NCBI RefSeq assembly: GCF_016031615.1
Contig: NZ_JACYXC010000001.1
Location: forward strand, 5,270,001 to 5,334,000
DNA: 64,000 nt
Source of the DNA: Streptomyces pactum
GTDB lineage: Bacteria > Actinomycetota > Actinomycetes > Streptomycetales > Streptomycetaceae
Reading direction: 5' to 3'
Positions 15,630 to 26,267 of this stretch are shown in pieces. Each line of letters starts with the position of its first letter. The first letter of the stretch is position 1. The notes beneath the pieces were generated by a model, which saw nothing but the letters and a program-made list of their open reading frames with translations, had not been told where the DNA came from and made no database searches. The position numbers and the translations under genes are program-made.

Positions 15630-17166
15630 GGAGAAGCCGGGCGCACCGGAGGGGGAGACGGGCGCGCCGGGCCGGGCGAAGCCGGGCCCGCGCCACGCGG
15701 CCCCCCGGAAGTCGGTGCTCAGCAGACTCCAGATGCCCGCCGGCAAGGCGATAGCGCTGGCCGCCATGCCGACCGCGGTCCTGATGGGGCTGGGGTTCAC
15801 CCCCCAGCTCGCCAACGCCAACCCCCGGGCCGAGGAACGGTTCAAGGCCGGCCCCTGCGTCACCCGGTCCGACGAGGCCGCGCGGGACGGGCAGGAGGCG
15901 GAGAAGGACCGGGAACGCGAGGACGGCACGGCCGGCGACGCGGACACCGGGCCCGGCGGGGACGCCGAGTCCGGCCGGGGCACCGGCACGGACGGCGGCG
16001 CGGACCCCGGGACCACCGAGCCGGACCCGCCGGCCGGCCGGCACACGCCCGCGCCGTCACCCTCCGCCGAGCCGGAGCAGGACGCCGGGGACGCCGGGGA
16101 GACCGGGGACGGAGCCGGCGACGGGACCGGGGACGAGGCCGGCGGCACGACCGAGCCCGCCCCGCCCGCGCCGGGCGGCGGCACCCCGGACCCGGAGCCC
16201 GAGGACCCCTACAACCCGCTCGATCCGCTGGGCATCGGCAAGCAGATCGAGGACCTCCTCACCGGCGGCCTGACCCGGCCGCCGGCCACCGCGCCCACGG
16301 CACCCGCCACGGACCCCGCGGACGGGGCGGTGGACGGCGAGGCCGCGGACGGACCGGCCGGCACCGGGAAGACGACCCCCGGCACCACCGGGAAGGACCC
16401 GGCGGGCACCGGTGACGAGCCGGGGACGGCCGACGGCACGACCGGGGACGCCCGCGGTGAGGACGCCGGGGACGGCGAGGACGGCGGGAACACCGGGAAG
16501 GGCGACGCCGGCCAGGCCCCCCGGGACGGCGAGGACGCCGGAGACCCCGAGAACGGCGAGGACGGCAAGGACGCCGAGGACGGCGCGGACGGCAAGGACG
16601 CCCAGAACGGGAAGGACGCCGAGGACGCCGCCGACGAGCCGTCCGGCACCCCGGAGTTCGACCCGGACGACCTGTCCGGCTACCCCTGCCCGGAGTTCGA
16701 CGCCGAGGCGTACGAGAACGCCCCCGGCGAGACCACCGAGGCGCTGCTCCCCGACGACCCCTGGGTGCTGCTCAGCTCCCGGCTCGATCTGCACGGCCTG
16801 GCCTACGACGGCATCGTGGAGGTGAAGACCTCCACCGGCAAGGTGAAGAAGGTCCTGAAGTTCACCGCCACCGGCATCGACATCAAGGACCTGCACCAGC
16901 AGGTCGTCGGCCCCGGCGGCAGCACCACGCACGTCGAGGCCCGCAAGGGCAGCACCTCCACCATCACCAACGGCAAGGTCACCATGTACACCGAGGAGCT
17001 GAGCGGCAAACTGCTCGGCCTGCTCCGGGTGACCTTCAGCCCCAAGAGCCCGCCCCCGCTCACCCTCCCCGAGCTGTTCTTCACCGACGTCAAGGTGGTC
17101 CAGGCCGGCCAGTTCGGCGGCGACCTGACGGTCCCGGGCATGCACCTGTACACCACCACCGGCTGA
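15619..17166 (+). CDS. Secreted or anchored protein with long acidic repeat linker
   Basis: A 515-residue protein of unknown function. A hydrophobic segment at about 42-62 (AIALAAMPTAVLMGLGFTPQ) acts as signal or anchor. Residues 85-350 are a low-complexity Asp/Glu/Gly/Pro linker with repeated units such as GEDA, DGKDAE and NGKDAED. Residues 355-515 form a compact beta-rich domain. The only two cysteines seen, C80 and C357, flank the linker and could form a disulfide. The gene starts with GTG 15619 after GGGGAGG and overlaps DUF6114 by 11 bases, so it is coupled to it. The C-terminal domain (for example LPELFFTDVKVVQAGQ) is patterned like the DUF6230 domain, which is an inference by eye. Ends at a strong terminator. 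Confidence 0.8.
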   Translation: MRGEEKPGAPEGETGAPGRAKPGPRHAAPRKSVLSRLQMPAGKAIALAAMPTAVLMGLGFTPQLANANPRAEERFKAGPCVTRSDEAARDGQEAEKDREREDGTAGDADTGPGGDAESGRGTGTDGGADPGTTEPDPPAGRHTPAPSPSAEPEQDAGDAGETGDGAGDGTGDEAGGTTEPAPPAPGGGTPDPEPEDPYNPLDPLGIGKQIEDLLTGGLTRPPATAPTAPATDPADGAVDGEAADGPAGTGKTTPGTTGKDPAGTGDEPGTADGTTGDARGEDAGDGEDGGNTGKGDAGQAPRDGEDAGDPENGEDGKDAEDGADGKDAQNGKDAEDAADEPSGTPEFDPDDLSGYPCPEFDAEAYENAPGETTEALLPDDPWVLLSSRLDLHGLAYDGIVEVKTSTGKVKKVLKFTATGIDIKDLHQQVVGPGGSTTHVEARKGSTSTITNGKVTMYTEELSGKLLGLLRVTFSPKSPPPLTLPELFFTDVKVVQAGQFGGDLTVPGMHLYTTTG

Positions 17167-17226
17167 CCCCCGCCGCCACCGGCCCGCGGCCCGCCGCCCC
17201 GCGCGGCGGCCCGCCCGGAGCCGGTA

Positions 17227-17273
17227 CGGCCGTGGCCCGGCACCCCCACCGCGGGGGTGCCGGGCCACGGCCG
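17227..17273. terminator. Strong bidirectional terminator
   Basis: A perfect 21-bp stem (17227-17247 with 17253-17273) with a 5-base loop, between the convergent acidic-repeat gene and pyk. It can end transcription from both sides. Confidence 0.8.
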
Positions 17274-17305
17274 TCAGCGGGCCGGTGCGGCGCCGCGGGC
17301 GCGGG

Positions 17306-18730
17306 TCAGCTCTCGCCGCCCAGGTGGTGCACCCGCACCATGTTGGTGGTGCCGGGGACGCCGGGGGGCGAACCGGCGGTGATGATCATGGTGTCGCCCT
17401 CGGCGTACCGGTTCAGCTTGAGCAGTTCGGCGTCGACCAGGTCCACCATGGCGTCGGTGTTGTCCACGTAGGGCACCACGAACGACTCCACGCCCCAGCT
17501 CAGGGTGAGCTGGTTGCGGGTGGCGGTGTCGGTGGTGAAGGCCAGGATGGGCTGGGCGGCGCGGTAGCGGGAGAGCCGGCGGGCGGTGTCCCCGGACTTG
17601 GTGAACGCGATCAGCGCCTTGCCGCCGAGGAAGTCGGCGATCTCGCAGGCCGCGCGGGCCACCGAACCGCCCTGGGTGCGCGGCTTCTTGCCGGGCACCA
17701 GCGGCTGCAGCCCCTTGGAGAGCAGCTCCTGCTCGGCGGCCTGCACGATCTTGGACATGGTCTTGACCGTCTCGATGGGGAACCGGCCCACCGAGGACTC
17801 GGCCGAGAGCATCACCGCGTCCGCGCCGTCCAGGATCGCGTTCGCCACGTCCGACGCCTCGGCGCGGGTGGGCCGCGAGTTGGTGATCATCGACTCCATC
17901 ATCTGGGTCGCCACGATCACCGGCTTGGCGTTCCGCCGGCACAGCTCCACCAGGCGCTTCTGCACCATCGGGACCTTCTCCAGCGGGTACTCCACGGCCA
18001 GGTCGCCGCGGGCCACCATCACCCCGTCGAAGGCCGCCACGACCTCCTCCATGTTCGCGACCGCCTGCGGCTTCTCCACCTTGGCGATCACCGGCACCCG
18101 GCGGCCCACCTCGTCCATCACCCGGTGCACGTCCCGCACGTCGGCGGCGTCCCGGACGAAGGAGAGGGCCACCATGTCGCAGCCCAGCTGGAGCGCGAAC
18201 TTCAGGTCCTCGATGTCCTTCTCGGACAGCGCCGGGACGTTGACCGCCGCGCCGGGCAGGTTGATGCCCTTGTGGTCGGAGATCACGCCGCCCTCGATGA
18301 CGATCGTCCGCACCCGCGGCCCCTCCACCGAGGTGACCCGCAGCTCCACGTTGCCGTCGTTGATGAGCACCTGGTCGCCCTTGGCGACGTCGCCCGGCAG
18401 CCCCTTGTAGGTGGTGCCGCAGATCGTCCGGTCGCCCGGCACGTCCTCGGTGGTGATGGTGAACTCGTCACCGCGCACCAGCTCCACCGGACCGTCGGCG
18501 AAGGTCTCCAGACGGATCTTGGGACCCTGGAGGTCGGCGAGCACGCCCACCGCGTGGCCGGTGTCCTCACACGCCTTGCGGAGCCGGTGGTAGCGCTCCT
18601 CGTGCTCCGCGTGGGTGCCGTGGCTCATGTTGAAGCGGGCCACGTTCATGCCGGCCTCGATCAGCGTCTTCAGCTGGTCGTAGGAGTCAACGGCGGGGCC
18701 CAGGGTGCAGACGATTTTGGAACGGCGCAT
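17306..18730 (-). CDS. pyk: Pyruvate kinase
   Basis: Glycolytic enzyme converting phosphoenolpyruvate and ADP to pyruvate and ATP. At 474 residues it has the usual bacterial length. Key features are the start MRRSKIVCTLGPA, the substrate segment ARFNMSHG (32-39), the catalytic lysine K217 in VIAKVEKP, and the metal-binding stretch DGVMVARGDLAVEYP. The gene lies 61 bases after ackA on the same strand, and the gap is AT-rich enough to hold its own promoter. It corresponds in context to the second pyruvate kinase (Pyk2) of S. coelicolor, as I recall. A paralog may exist elsewhere. Confidence 0.95.
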   Translation of the reverse strand: MRRSKIVCTLGPAVDSYDQLKTLIEAGMNVARFNMSHGTHAEHEERYHRLRKACEDTGHAVGVLADLQGPKIRLETFADGPVELVRGDEFTITTEDVPGDRTICGTTYKGLPGDVAKGDQVLINDGNVELRVTSVEGPRVRTIVIEGGVISDHKGINLPGAAVNVPALSEKDIEDLKFALQLGCDMVALSFVRDAADVRDVHRVMDEVGRRVPVIAKVEKPQAVANMEEVVAAFDGVMVARGDLAVEYPLEKVPMVQKRLVELCRRNAKPVIVATQMMESMITNSRPTRAEASDVANAILDGADAVMLSAESSVGRFPIETVKTMSKIVQAAEQELLSKGLQPLVPGKKPRTQGGSVARAACEIADFLGGKALIAFTKSGDTARRLSRYRAAQPILAFTTDTATRNQLTLSWGVESFVVPYVDNTDAMVDLVDAELLKLNRYAEGDTMIITAGSPPGVPGTTNMVRVHHLGGES

Positions 18731-18791
18731 GAGGCGGATCCTATCCGTTTGTTTCGAAGCGGAATTATTTAGCTGTGCGAAAACCCAATGT
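18731..18791 (-). promoter_or_regulatory. AT-rich gap between ackA and pyk with promoter-like sequence
   Basis: The gap contains TAAATAAT and TAGGAT on the minus strand, plus a short inverted repeat CGGAT-CCT-ATCCG next to the pyk start. Such AT-rich sequence is rare in this window and suggests a pyk-specific promoter, although pyk could also be co-transcribed with pta-ackA. Confidence 0.35.
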
Positions 18792-20113
<1,322 letters not shown>

Positions 20114-20117
<4 letters not shown>

Positions 20118-22255
20118 GCGTTCGGTGCCTTCTGCGTCTGGGACCGCTGACCGGTCGGTGGATGGGCCTGGGACTGCGGTGCTCTGGCCTGGCTCTGCGC
20201 CTGCACCGCGGTGATCGCGACGGTGTTGACGATGTCCTGGACGAGGGCGCCGCGGGAGAGGTCGTTCACGGGCTTGCGCAGCCCCTGGAGCACCGGGCCC
20301 ACCGCCACCGCGCCGGCCGACCGCTGGACCGCCTTGTAGGTGTTGTTGCCGGTGTTGAGGTCGGGGAAGACCAGCACCGTGGCCCGGCCGGCCACCCGCG
20401 AGCCGGGCAGCTTGGCGGCCGCCACGGCCGGGTCCACCGCCGCGTCGTACTGGATCGGCCCCTCGACCAGCAGGTCCGGCCGGAGTTCCCGGACCAGCTC
20501 GGTGGCCCTGCGGACCTTGTCCACGTCCGCGCCGGAGCCGGAGGTGCCGGTGGAGTAGGAGAGCATCGCGATCCGCGGCTCCACCCCGAACTGGGCGGCG
20601 GTGGCCGCCGACTGGATGGCGATGTCCGCCAGCTGCTCGGCGTCCGGGTCCGGGTTGACCGCGCAGTCGCCGTACACCAGGACCCGGTCGGCCAGGCACA
20701 TGAAGAAGACCGACGAGACGATCCGGGCGCCGGGCGCGGTCTTGATGATCTCGAACGCGGGCCGGATGGTGGCGGCGGTGGAGTGCGCAGCCCCGGAGAC
20801 CATGCCGTCGGCCAGTCCCTCCTGCACCATCAGGGTGCCGAAGTACGACACGTCGGCCACCACGTCGTACGCCAGCTCGTGGGTGACGCCCTTGTGGGCC
20901 CGCAGCGCGGCGTACCGCTCGGCGAACCGTTCCCGCAGCGGGGACGTCTGCGGATCGACGATCTGCGCGTCGGTGAGCTGGATGCCCAGCTCGGCGGCGC
21001 GCTTGCGGACGGTGTCCTCCTCGCCCAGCAGGGTCAGCTCGCACACGTCGCGGCGGAGCAGCACGTCGGCCGCGCGCAGCACCCGCTCCTCGGTGCCCTC
21101 GGGGAGCACCACCCGCCGCCGGCCGGCCCGCGACCGCTCGATCAGCTCGTGCTCGAACATCATCGGCGTGACCCGGCCGGAGCGGGCCACCGCGATCCGG
21201 TTCGTCAGCTCGGCGGTGTCCACGTGCCGGTCGAACAGGCCGAGCGCGGTCTCCGCCTTCCGCGGGTTGCCCGCGTGCAGCTTCCCCTCCAGGGCGAACA
21301 GCTGCTCGGCGGTGGGGAAGCTGCGGCCGGGCACCGAGACCACCGGGGTGCCGGGAGCCAGCCGGGAGGCGAGCGCCAGGATGTCCGGGCCGGGCCGCTC
21401 GTCCAGGGTGAGCAGCACCCCGGCGATCGGCGGGGCGCCGGCGCTGTGCGCGGCCAGCGCGCCGATGATCAGGTCGGCCCGGTCGCCGGGGGTCACCACC
21501 AGGCAGCCCTCGGTGAGCGCGGGCAGGAAGGTGGGCAGCATGGCGCCGCCGAAGACGAAGTCCCGCACGTCCCGGGAGAGCCCGGCGTCGTCGCCCAGCA
21601 GCACCACCGCGTCGAGCGCGCGGACCACCTGGGAGACGGTGGGGGCGGACAGCGAGCCGTCCTCCGGCAGCGTGTAGCAGGGCACCGGCAGCCGCTCGGC
21701 GAGCAGCCCGGCCACCGCGGCGTGGTCCTCCGGCGCGACCCGGTTCACCACCAGCGCCGCCACGTCGCACCCCCGGGCCCGGTAGGCGCGGTAGGCGTTG
21801 TGGGCCTCGGCGCGCAGCGACTCGCCGCTCTGGTCCTGGCCGCCGACCACGGTGATCACCGGGGCGCCGAACTCGTTGGCCAGCCGCGCGTTGAGCCCCA
21901 GTTCGTCGGGGAGGCTGGTGGCCGCGTAGTCGCTGCCCAGCACCAGGACGTACTCGTGGTCCCGGGCGACCGCGTGGAACCGCTCCACCAGCTCGGTCAC
22001 GAGCGCGTCGGTGCCCCGTTCGGCCTGGAGCGAGGCCGCCTCCTCGTAGCCCATGCCGTACGCGGTGTGCGGCGGCTGGCCGAGCCGGTAGCGGGCCCGC
22101 AGCAGGTCGAAGAGGCGGTCGGGGCGGTCGTGCACCAGCGGGCGGAACACCCCGACGCGGTCCACATGGCGGGTCAGGAGCTCCATCACTCCCAGTTCGA
22201 CGACCTGGCGGCCGTCGCCGCGGTCGATCCCGGTCACGTACACGCTCCGTGTCAC
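20114..22255 (-). CDS. pta: Phosphate acetyltransferase
   Basis: Converts acetyl-CoA and phosphate to acetyl phosphate. At 713 residues it is the long form, with an N-terminal P-loop-like domain (from TRSVYVTGIDRGDGR), a central DRTGG-type domain, and the catalytic PTA domain at about 370-690 (motifs VLPEGTEERVLRAA, ADGMVSGAAHSTAAT, SYSTGTSGSG). The GTG start at 22255 gives VTRSVYVTGID; the frame upstream is Pro/Arg-rich noise. It overlaps ackA by GTGA. The C-terminal 25 residues are a Gln-rich tail. It is divergent from pfkA. Confidence 0.95.
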
Positions 22256-22741
22256 GCGTGCTCTCCGATCCGTTGGCTGGTGGGGGGACTGATGAGGGTG
22301 TGTGGTGGGGGCGGGGGGCCGGTGGGGCGGTGACGGGGGCCGGTGGGCTTCGTGGGGGTCGTCGGGACGGGGGACGGGGGGCCGGGCAGGGAGTGGGCGG
22401 GCCCGCCGCGGGGCGTGGGCGGTGCCCTGTCGGGCGCGCGGGGGCGGCGCGCGGCGCGGGAGCACCCCGGACGCGCCGCCCCGCACCGGTCCCGCGTGCC
22501 GCACCGGCCGCGCCCCGCACCGGCCGCGCCCCCGCGCCTACCCGGCGCCGCTGCCGGCGACGCCCCCCGGGTGCCGCGCCGGGCAGGCCACGGCGGGCGT
22601 CAGGAGGATGGATCCGACCTCTTGACAATACCCATGCCTCCGGATAATGCGCTTGTCGGCATGGTGGCGCCGGCCGCCGCCGCCCGTGAAACAATCGGAC
22701 CGGCTCACATCTATCAGTCGGCGAGCAGGAGACACAGCACG
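22256..22741. other. Divergent pta/pfkA intergenic region with a pfkA promoter candidate
   Basis: A 486-base gap. Most of it is GC-rich short repeats. On the plus strand TTGACA (22622-22627) and GATAAT (22643-22648) are separated by 15 bases, close to the consensus for a vegetative promoter though the spacer is short; it would give a pfkA leader of about 85 bases. No gene-like frame is seen. A promoter for pta was not located. Confidence 0.45.
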
Positions 22742-23767
22742 ATGCGCATCGGAGTTCTCACCGCGGGCGGCGACTGTCCGGGGCTCAACGCCGTGATCCG
22801 GTCCGTCGTGCACCGCGCGGTGGCCGGGCACGGTGACGAGGTCATCGGCTTCGAGGACGGGTTCCGGGGGCTGCTGGAGGGCCGCCACCGCAAGCTGGAC
22901 CTGGAGGCCGTCAGCGGCATCCTGGCCCGCGGCGGCACCATCCTCGGCTCCTCCAGGCTGGAGCGCGCCCGGCTCCAGGAGGCCTGCGAGACGTCCAAGG
23001 AACTGGCCCGCGACTACGGCATCGACGTCCTCATCCCGATCGGCGGCGAGGGCACCCTGACCGCGGCCCGGATGCTCTCCGACTCCGGGCTCCCGGTGGT
23101 CGGCGTGCCCAAGACCATCGACAACGACATCTCCGCCACCGACCGCACCTTCGGCTTCGACACGGCCGTCGGGGTGGCCACCGAGGCCATGGACCGGCTG
23201 AAGACCACCGCCGAGTCCCACCAGAGGGTGATGGTGGTCGAGGTCATGGGGCGGCACGCCGGCTGGATCGCGCTGGAGTCCGGCATGGCGGCGGGCGCGC
23301 ACGGCATCTGCCTGCCCGAGCGGCCCTTCGACGTGGACGACCTGGTGAAGATGGTCGAGGAGCGGTTCGCCCGCGGCAAGAAGTTCGCGGTCATCTGCGT
23401 CGCCGAGGGCGCGCACCCCGCCGAGGGGACGATGGAGTACCAGAAGGGCGAGATCGACCAGTACGGGCACGAGCGCTTCGCCGGCATCGGCAACCGGCTC
23501 GCCGTCGAGCTGGAGCGGCGGCTGGGCAAGGAGGCCCGCCCGGTCATCCTCGGCCACGTGCAGCGCGGCGGTACCCCCACCGCCTACGACCGGGTGCTCG
23601 CCACCCGGTTCGGCTGGCACGCGGTGGAGGCCGCGCACCGCGGCGACTTCGGCATGATGACCGCGCTGCGCGGCACCGAGATCCGCATGGCGCCGATCGC
23701 GGACGCGGTGACCGAGCTGAAGCGGGTCCCGGCGCACCGGATGCACGAGGCCGAGTCCGTCTTCTGA
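22742..23767 (+). CDS. pfkA: ATP-dependent 6-phosphofructokinase
   Basis: Phosphorylates fructose 6-phosphate to fructose 1,6-bisphosphate. The 341-residue length and MRIGVLTAGGDCPGLNAVIR start are those of the actinobacterial clade. The phosphoryl-donor loop reads GGEGT (101-105), with glycine at the position that is Asp in pyrophosphate enzymes, and the next loop is PKTIDND (123-129) with catalytic D127 and the lysine shared by the actinobacterial and PPi-type enzymes. MGRHAGWIAL and VQRGGTPTAYDR are family signatures. The start follows CAGGAGA. It corresponds in context to pfkA2 (SCO5426), whose loss raises antibiotic yield in S. coelicolor, as I recall. Confidence 0.95.
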   Translation: MRIGVLTAGGDCPGLNAVIRSVVHRAVAGHGDEVIGFEDGFRGLLEGRHRKLDLEAVSGILARGGTILGSSRLERARLQEACETSKELARDYGIDVLIPIGGEGTLTAARMLSDSGLPVVGVPKTIDNDISATDRTFGFDTAVGVATEAMDRLKTTAESHQRVMVVEVMGRHAGWIALESGMAAGAHGICLPERPFDVDDLVKMVEERFARGKKFAVICVAEGAHPAEGTMEYQKGEIDQYGHERFAGIGNRLAVELERRLGKEARPVILGHVQRGGTPTAYDRVLATRFGWHAVEAAHRGDFGMMTALRGTEIRMAPIADAVTELKRVPAHRMHEAESVF

Positions 23768-23837
23768 CGGCCCCGGGCGGCGAGCGGCCCACGGGCCGGT
23801 CCGCCGCCGGTCGCCGGCCCGCCTGGGGGAAGGCCGT

Positions 23838-23858
23838 CCGGGCCGGTCGCCGGCCCGG
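23838..23858 (+). terminator. Possible terminator downstream of pfkA
   Basis: CCGGGCCGG and CCGGCCCGG form a perfect 9-bp stem with a TCG loop, 71 bases after the pfkA stop. Confidence 0.4.
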
Positions 23859-23889
23859 CGGGGCGCGGTATACGGACGCACCGGTACGC

Positions 23890-23998
23890 GTGCGGGCGGG
23901 TATCCGCGCAGGCTGGTTCCGTGCGGGCCGGTATCGGTGCGGGCCGGGGTCCGTGCGGGCCGGTATCGGTGCGGGCAGGTATCCGTGCGGGCCCGGGG
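23890..23998. repeat. 16-base tandem repeat, about six copies
   Basis: The unit GTGCGGGCCGGTATCG and variants (GTGCGGGCCGGGGTCC, GTGCGGGCAGGTATCC) repeat head to tail between pfkA and the alpha/beta hydrolase gene. Reading frames through it give only GRAGIR-like repeats and are not taken as genes. Confidence 0.7.
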
Positions 23999-24062
23999 CC
24001 CGCACGGCCCCGGGGCCGGCTCGGCCGGCGGTCGGCTTGACCTTGTCACCGGTGTCAGGCCC

Positions 24063-24068
24063 TACCGT
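24063..24068 (+). promoter_or_regulatory. -10 hexamer of a probable leaderless promoter
   Basis: TACCGT ends 6 bases before the ATG at 24075, with no Shine-Dalgarno sequence. TTGACC and TTGTCA lie upstream (24037-24048), with spacers of 20 or 14 bases, so the -35 is uncertain. Confidence 0.35.
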
Positions 24069-24074
24069 CGCGGC

Positions 24075-24935
24075 ATGACTTCACACACCACCGAAACCAC
24101 CGCCGGCCTGCCCGTTCCGACGCTGGGGCGGGTGGTCCGGGGCACCGGCCCGGGTCTGCTCCTCGCGCACGGCGCGGGCGGCGGTATCGACGCCAACTAC
24201 GGCCCGCTGCTGGAGGGGCTGGCCCGGCACCACACCGTGGTCGGACCGGACTACCCCGGCACCGGCCGCACCCCGCGCGCGACTGCCCCGCTCACCCTCG
24301 ACGGACTCGCCGACGAACTGGTCGCCGCCGCCGTGGCGGAAGGGCTCGACACCTTCGCCATCTCCGGGTACTCGTTGGGCACCGCGGTCGCCGTCCGGGC
24401 GGCCGCCCGGCACCCGGAACGGGTCACCGCGCTGGTGCTCACCGCCGGGTTCGTGCGGCCCAACCCGCGCCTGCGCCTCGCGGTCCGGCTCTGGCGGGAG
24501 CTGCTGGAGGCCGGGGACGCACAGCGGCTGGCCGCGTTCCTGGTGCTGAACGGCATGGGCGCGCCCGCGCTGGACCGGCTCGGCGCCGACGACCTGGACA
24601 GCGCCCTCGCCGGCACCGCGGCCACCGTCCCGCCGGGCACCGCCGACCACCTGGCCCTGCTCGACACGGTGGACGTCAGCGGCGACCTGGCCGGCATCGC
24701 GGTGCCGACGCTGGTGGTCTCCACCGTGCACGACGCCCTGGTCTCCCAGCACCACCAGCGGGAGCTCGCGGCCGGCATCCCCGGCGCACGGCTGACCGAA
24801 CTGGCCAGTGGCCACCTGCCGTTCGTCGAGCGGCCCGCCGAGTGGCTGGAAACCATCACCGGCTTCCTCGCGTCGGCCGGAGCCGGTGCGGCCGCCGGAG
24901 CCGGTGCGGCCGCCGGAGCCGGTGCCGGAGCCTGA
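24075..24935 (+). CDS. Alpha/beta hydrolase
   Basis: A 286-residue alpha/beta-fold hydrolase. The nucleophile elbow is GYSLG (S100), the acid is D220 in STVHDAL and the base is H247 in ASGHLPF. The oxyanion segment AHGAGGG follows strand 3. The last 20 residues are an Ala/Gly repeat encoded by an 18-base DNA repeat (24873-24935), probably a slippage product without function. Substrate unknown; context gives no partner. Probably transcribed as a leaderless mRNA. Confidence 0.85.
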   Translation: MTSHTTETTAGLPVPTLGRVVRGTGPGLLLAHGAGGGIDANYGPLLEGLARHHTVVGPDYPGTGRTPRATAPLTLDGLADELVAAAVAEGLDTFAISGYSLGTAVAVRAAARHPERVTALVLTAGFVRPNPRLRLAVRLWRELLEAGDAQRLAAFLVLNGMGAPALDRLGADDLDSALAGTAATVPPGTADHLALLDTVDVSGDLAGIAVPTLVVSTVHDALVSQHHQRELAAGIPGARLTELASGHLPFVERPAEWLETITGFLASAGAGAAAGAGAAAGAGAGA

Positions 24936-25061
24936 GCCGGTGCAAGACCGGGGGCCCGTGCGGGCCGGCGGGGAGGCGGGAGCGGCCTGGGCCGGAGCCG
25001 GCGGTGCCGCGGCCCCGGCTACCGCCCCTGATCCGGGCCGAGGCCGGCCCGGACCCGGCCG

Positions 25062-25748
25062 TCAGGGCGGCAGCTCGGCCCAGAAGCGGTCCACCAGCTC
25101 GGCCAGGAAGCGCCGCCCGGCGTCCTGCGCGGCCGTCGCGCCGCCGCCCTCACCCCAGCTGAGCGAGGCCACCATGCGCGCCTGGTACCCGCCGTGCAGC
25201 CGCTCCAGCGCCGTGTCGGTCCGCTCCCGGTCCATCGCCACCAGGGCGGCCACCGGCCGGGAGTACGCCTGCCAGCGGGTGGTCACCGCGCCGTGCAGCA
25301 GCCGGGCCAGCCGCTCGGCCCGGCCGGTGAGCCGGAACAGCTCGGCCGGCCGCAGCTCCAGCACCTCGCCCAGCAGCGCCTCCTGGCGCTCGTCGCCGGG
25401 CCAGTCGCCGGTGCGCTCCGCCCGCCGGTACGAGGCCAGGTCCATGCCGATCCGCCGGGCCACGTCGGCGTCGGCGAGCCCGCGTGCCAGCCGGTGCTCG
25501 CGGAGGGTGGTGGGGGCCGCCAGCAGTTCGCCCGGGGCGCACCACAGCGCCCCCGCCAGCGCAGGGAGTTCACCGGCGGACGGCACCGCCTCCCCGCGCT
25601 CCCAGGCGGCCACCGTGCCGGGCGCGACGCGCAGGCCGTACGCGGCCCACATGCCGTGTGCGACATGGGCGTGGGTCATGCCCAGCGCCTCGCGCAGCCG
25701 GCGGGCGGCGAGGGCGTCGAAGGGCGGTGGCGGGGACACGCGGCACAC
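25062..25748 (-). CDS. Tandem helix-turn-helix regulator (paralog of 29910-30611)
   Basis: A regulator of about 228 residues with two XRE-like helix-turn-helix units. The first covers FDALAARRLREALGMTHAHV to about residue 65 (GTVAAWERGEAVPSAGELPA). The second covers TLREHRLARGLADADVARRI and following. The C-terminal half is helical (AVTTRWQAYSRPVAALVAMD). The start is uncertain between GTG 25748 and GTG 25739; the frame further upstream is Pro/Arg-rich. It lies downstream of the GH65 gene on the same strand, while its paralog lies upstream of that gene, so both may control the sugar module. Ligand unknown. Confidence 0.75.
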   Translation of the reverse strand: MCRVSPPPPFDALAARRLREALGMTHAHVAHGMWAAYGLRVAPGTVAAWERGEAVPSAGELPALAGALWCAPGELLAAPTTLREHRLARGLADADVARRIGMDLASYRRAERTGDWPGDERQEALLGEVLELRPAELFRLTGRAERLARLLHGAVTTRWQAYSRPVAALVAMDRERTDTALERLHGGYQARMVASLSWGEGGGATAAQDAGRRFLAELVDRFWAELPP

Positions 25749-26267
25749 CGTAGGAGCGCCGGACGGCGCCGGACCAGTCCCCGAACCACCAAGCCTGCCG
25801 CTCGTACGAACGTACGCCTGCGGCCCGCTACGGCTTGCGGCCCGGTCCCGCCCCTGGCCCGTCCTGCCTCGTCCCCTCCCGCCCCCGGCCCGTCCGGGTG
25901 CACGGGACACGGCCGGTCGGCGACCGCCCGGGCAGGGCACGGAGTCGCGGCGCCGGGCAGGTCCGGGCCACGGAGCAGCCGGCGCCCGGCCCCTGTCCCG
26001 GAGCGCGGGTTCCGGCGGGGCCACGGGGCCACGGCCGGGACCGGGCGGGCCCGGACGGGGGCTACCACCGGGATGGGGAACGCCCGGCCCGGGACACACG
26101 GCGCCCGGGGCCCGGGCCGGCGGCGAAGCGCGCCACCGGCCCGGGCCCCGGGCCGGCCGGGGGCCGGCGCGGTCATGACCCGGCACCCGCCCGGTCATGA
26201 CCCGGCCACGACCGGACCACGACCGGGCGCACCGGGTCCGGCCCGGTCCCGGCGCCCCCGGCGGAGG
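25749..26267. other. Intergenic region between regulator and GH65 genes
   Basis: 519 bases of very GC-rich sequence with GGCCCGG-like repeats. Two copies of CGTACG separated by two bases (25803-25816) lie 55-68 bases before the regulator start and could be an operator. The frames through the gap give Gly/Arg/Pro-rich sequence and are not accepted as genes. Confidence 0.4.

Noticed and set aside
20162..22333. 723-codon plus-strand frame opposite pta
   Set aside because: It is the antisense shadow of pta, with Gly/Arg/His-rich composition and no motifs.
23890..23998. CRISPR-like regular repeats
   Set aside because: The units are 16 bases with no unique spacers between them; they are simple tandem repeats, and no cas gene is nearby.
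24880..24935. Ala/Gly C-terminal repeat of the hydrolase as a functional tail
   Set aside because: It is encoded by a near-perfect 18-base DNA repeat just before the stop codon, so slippage is the simpler explanation.
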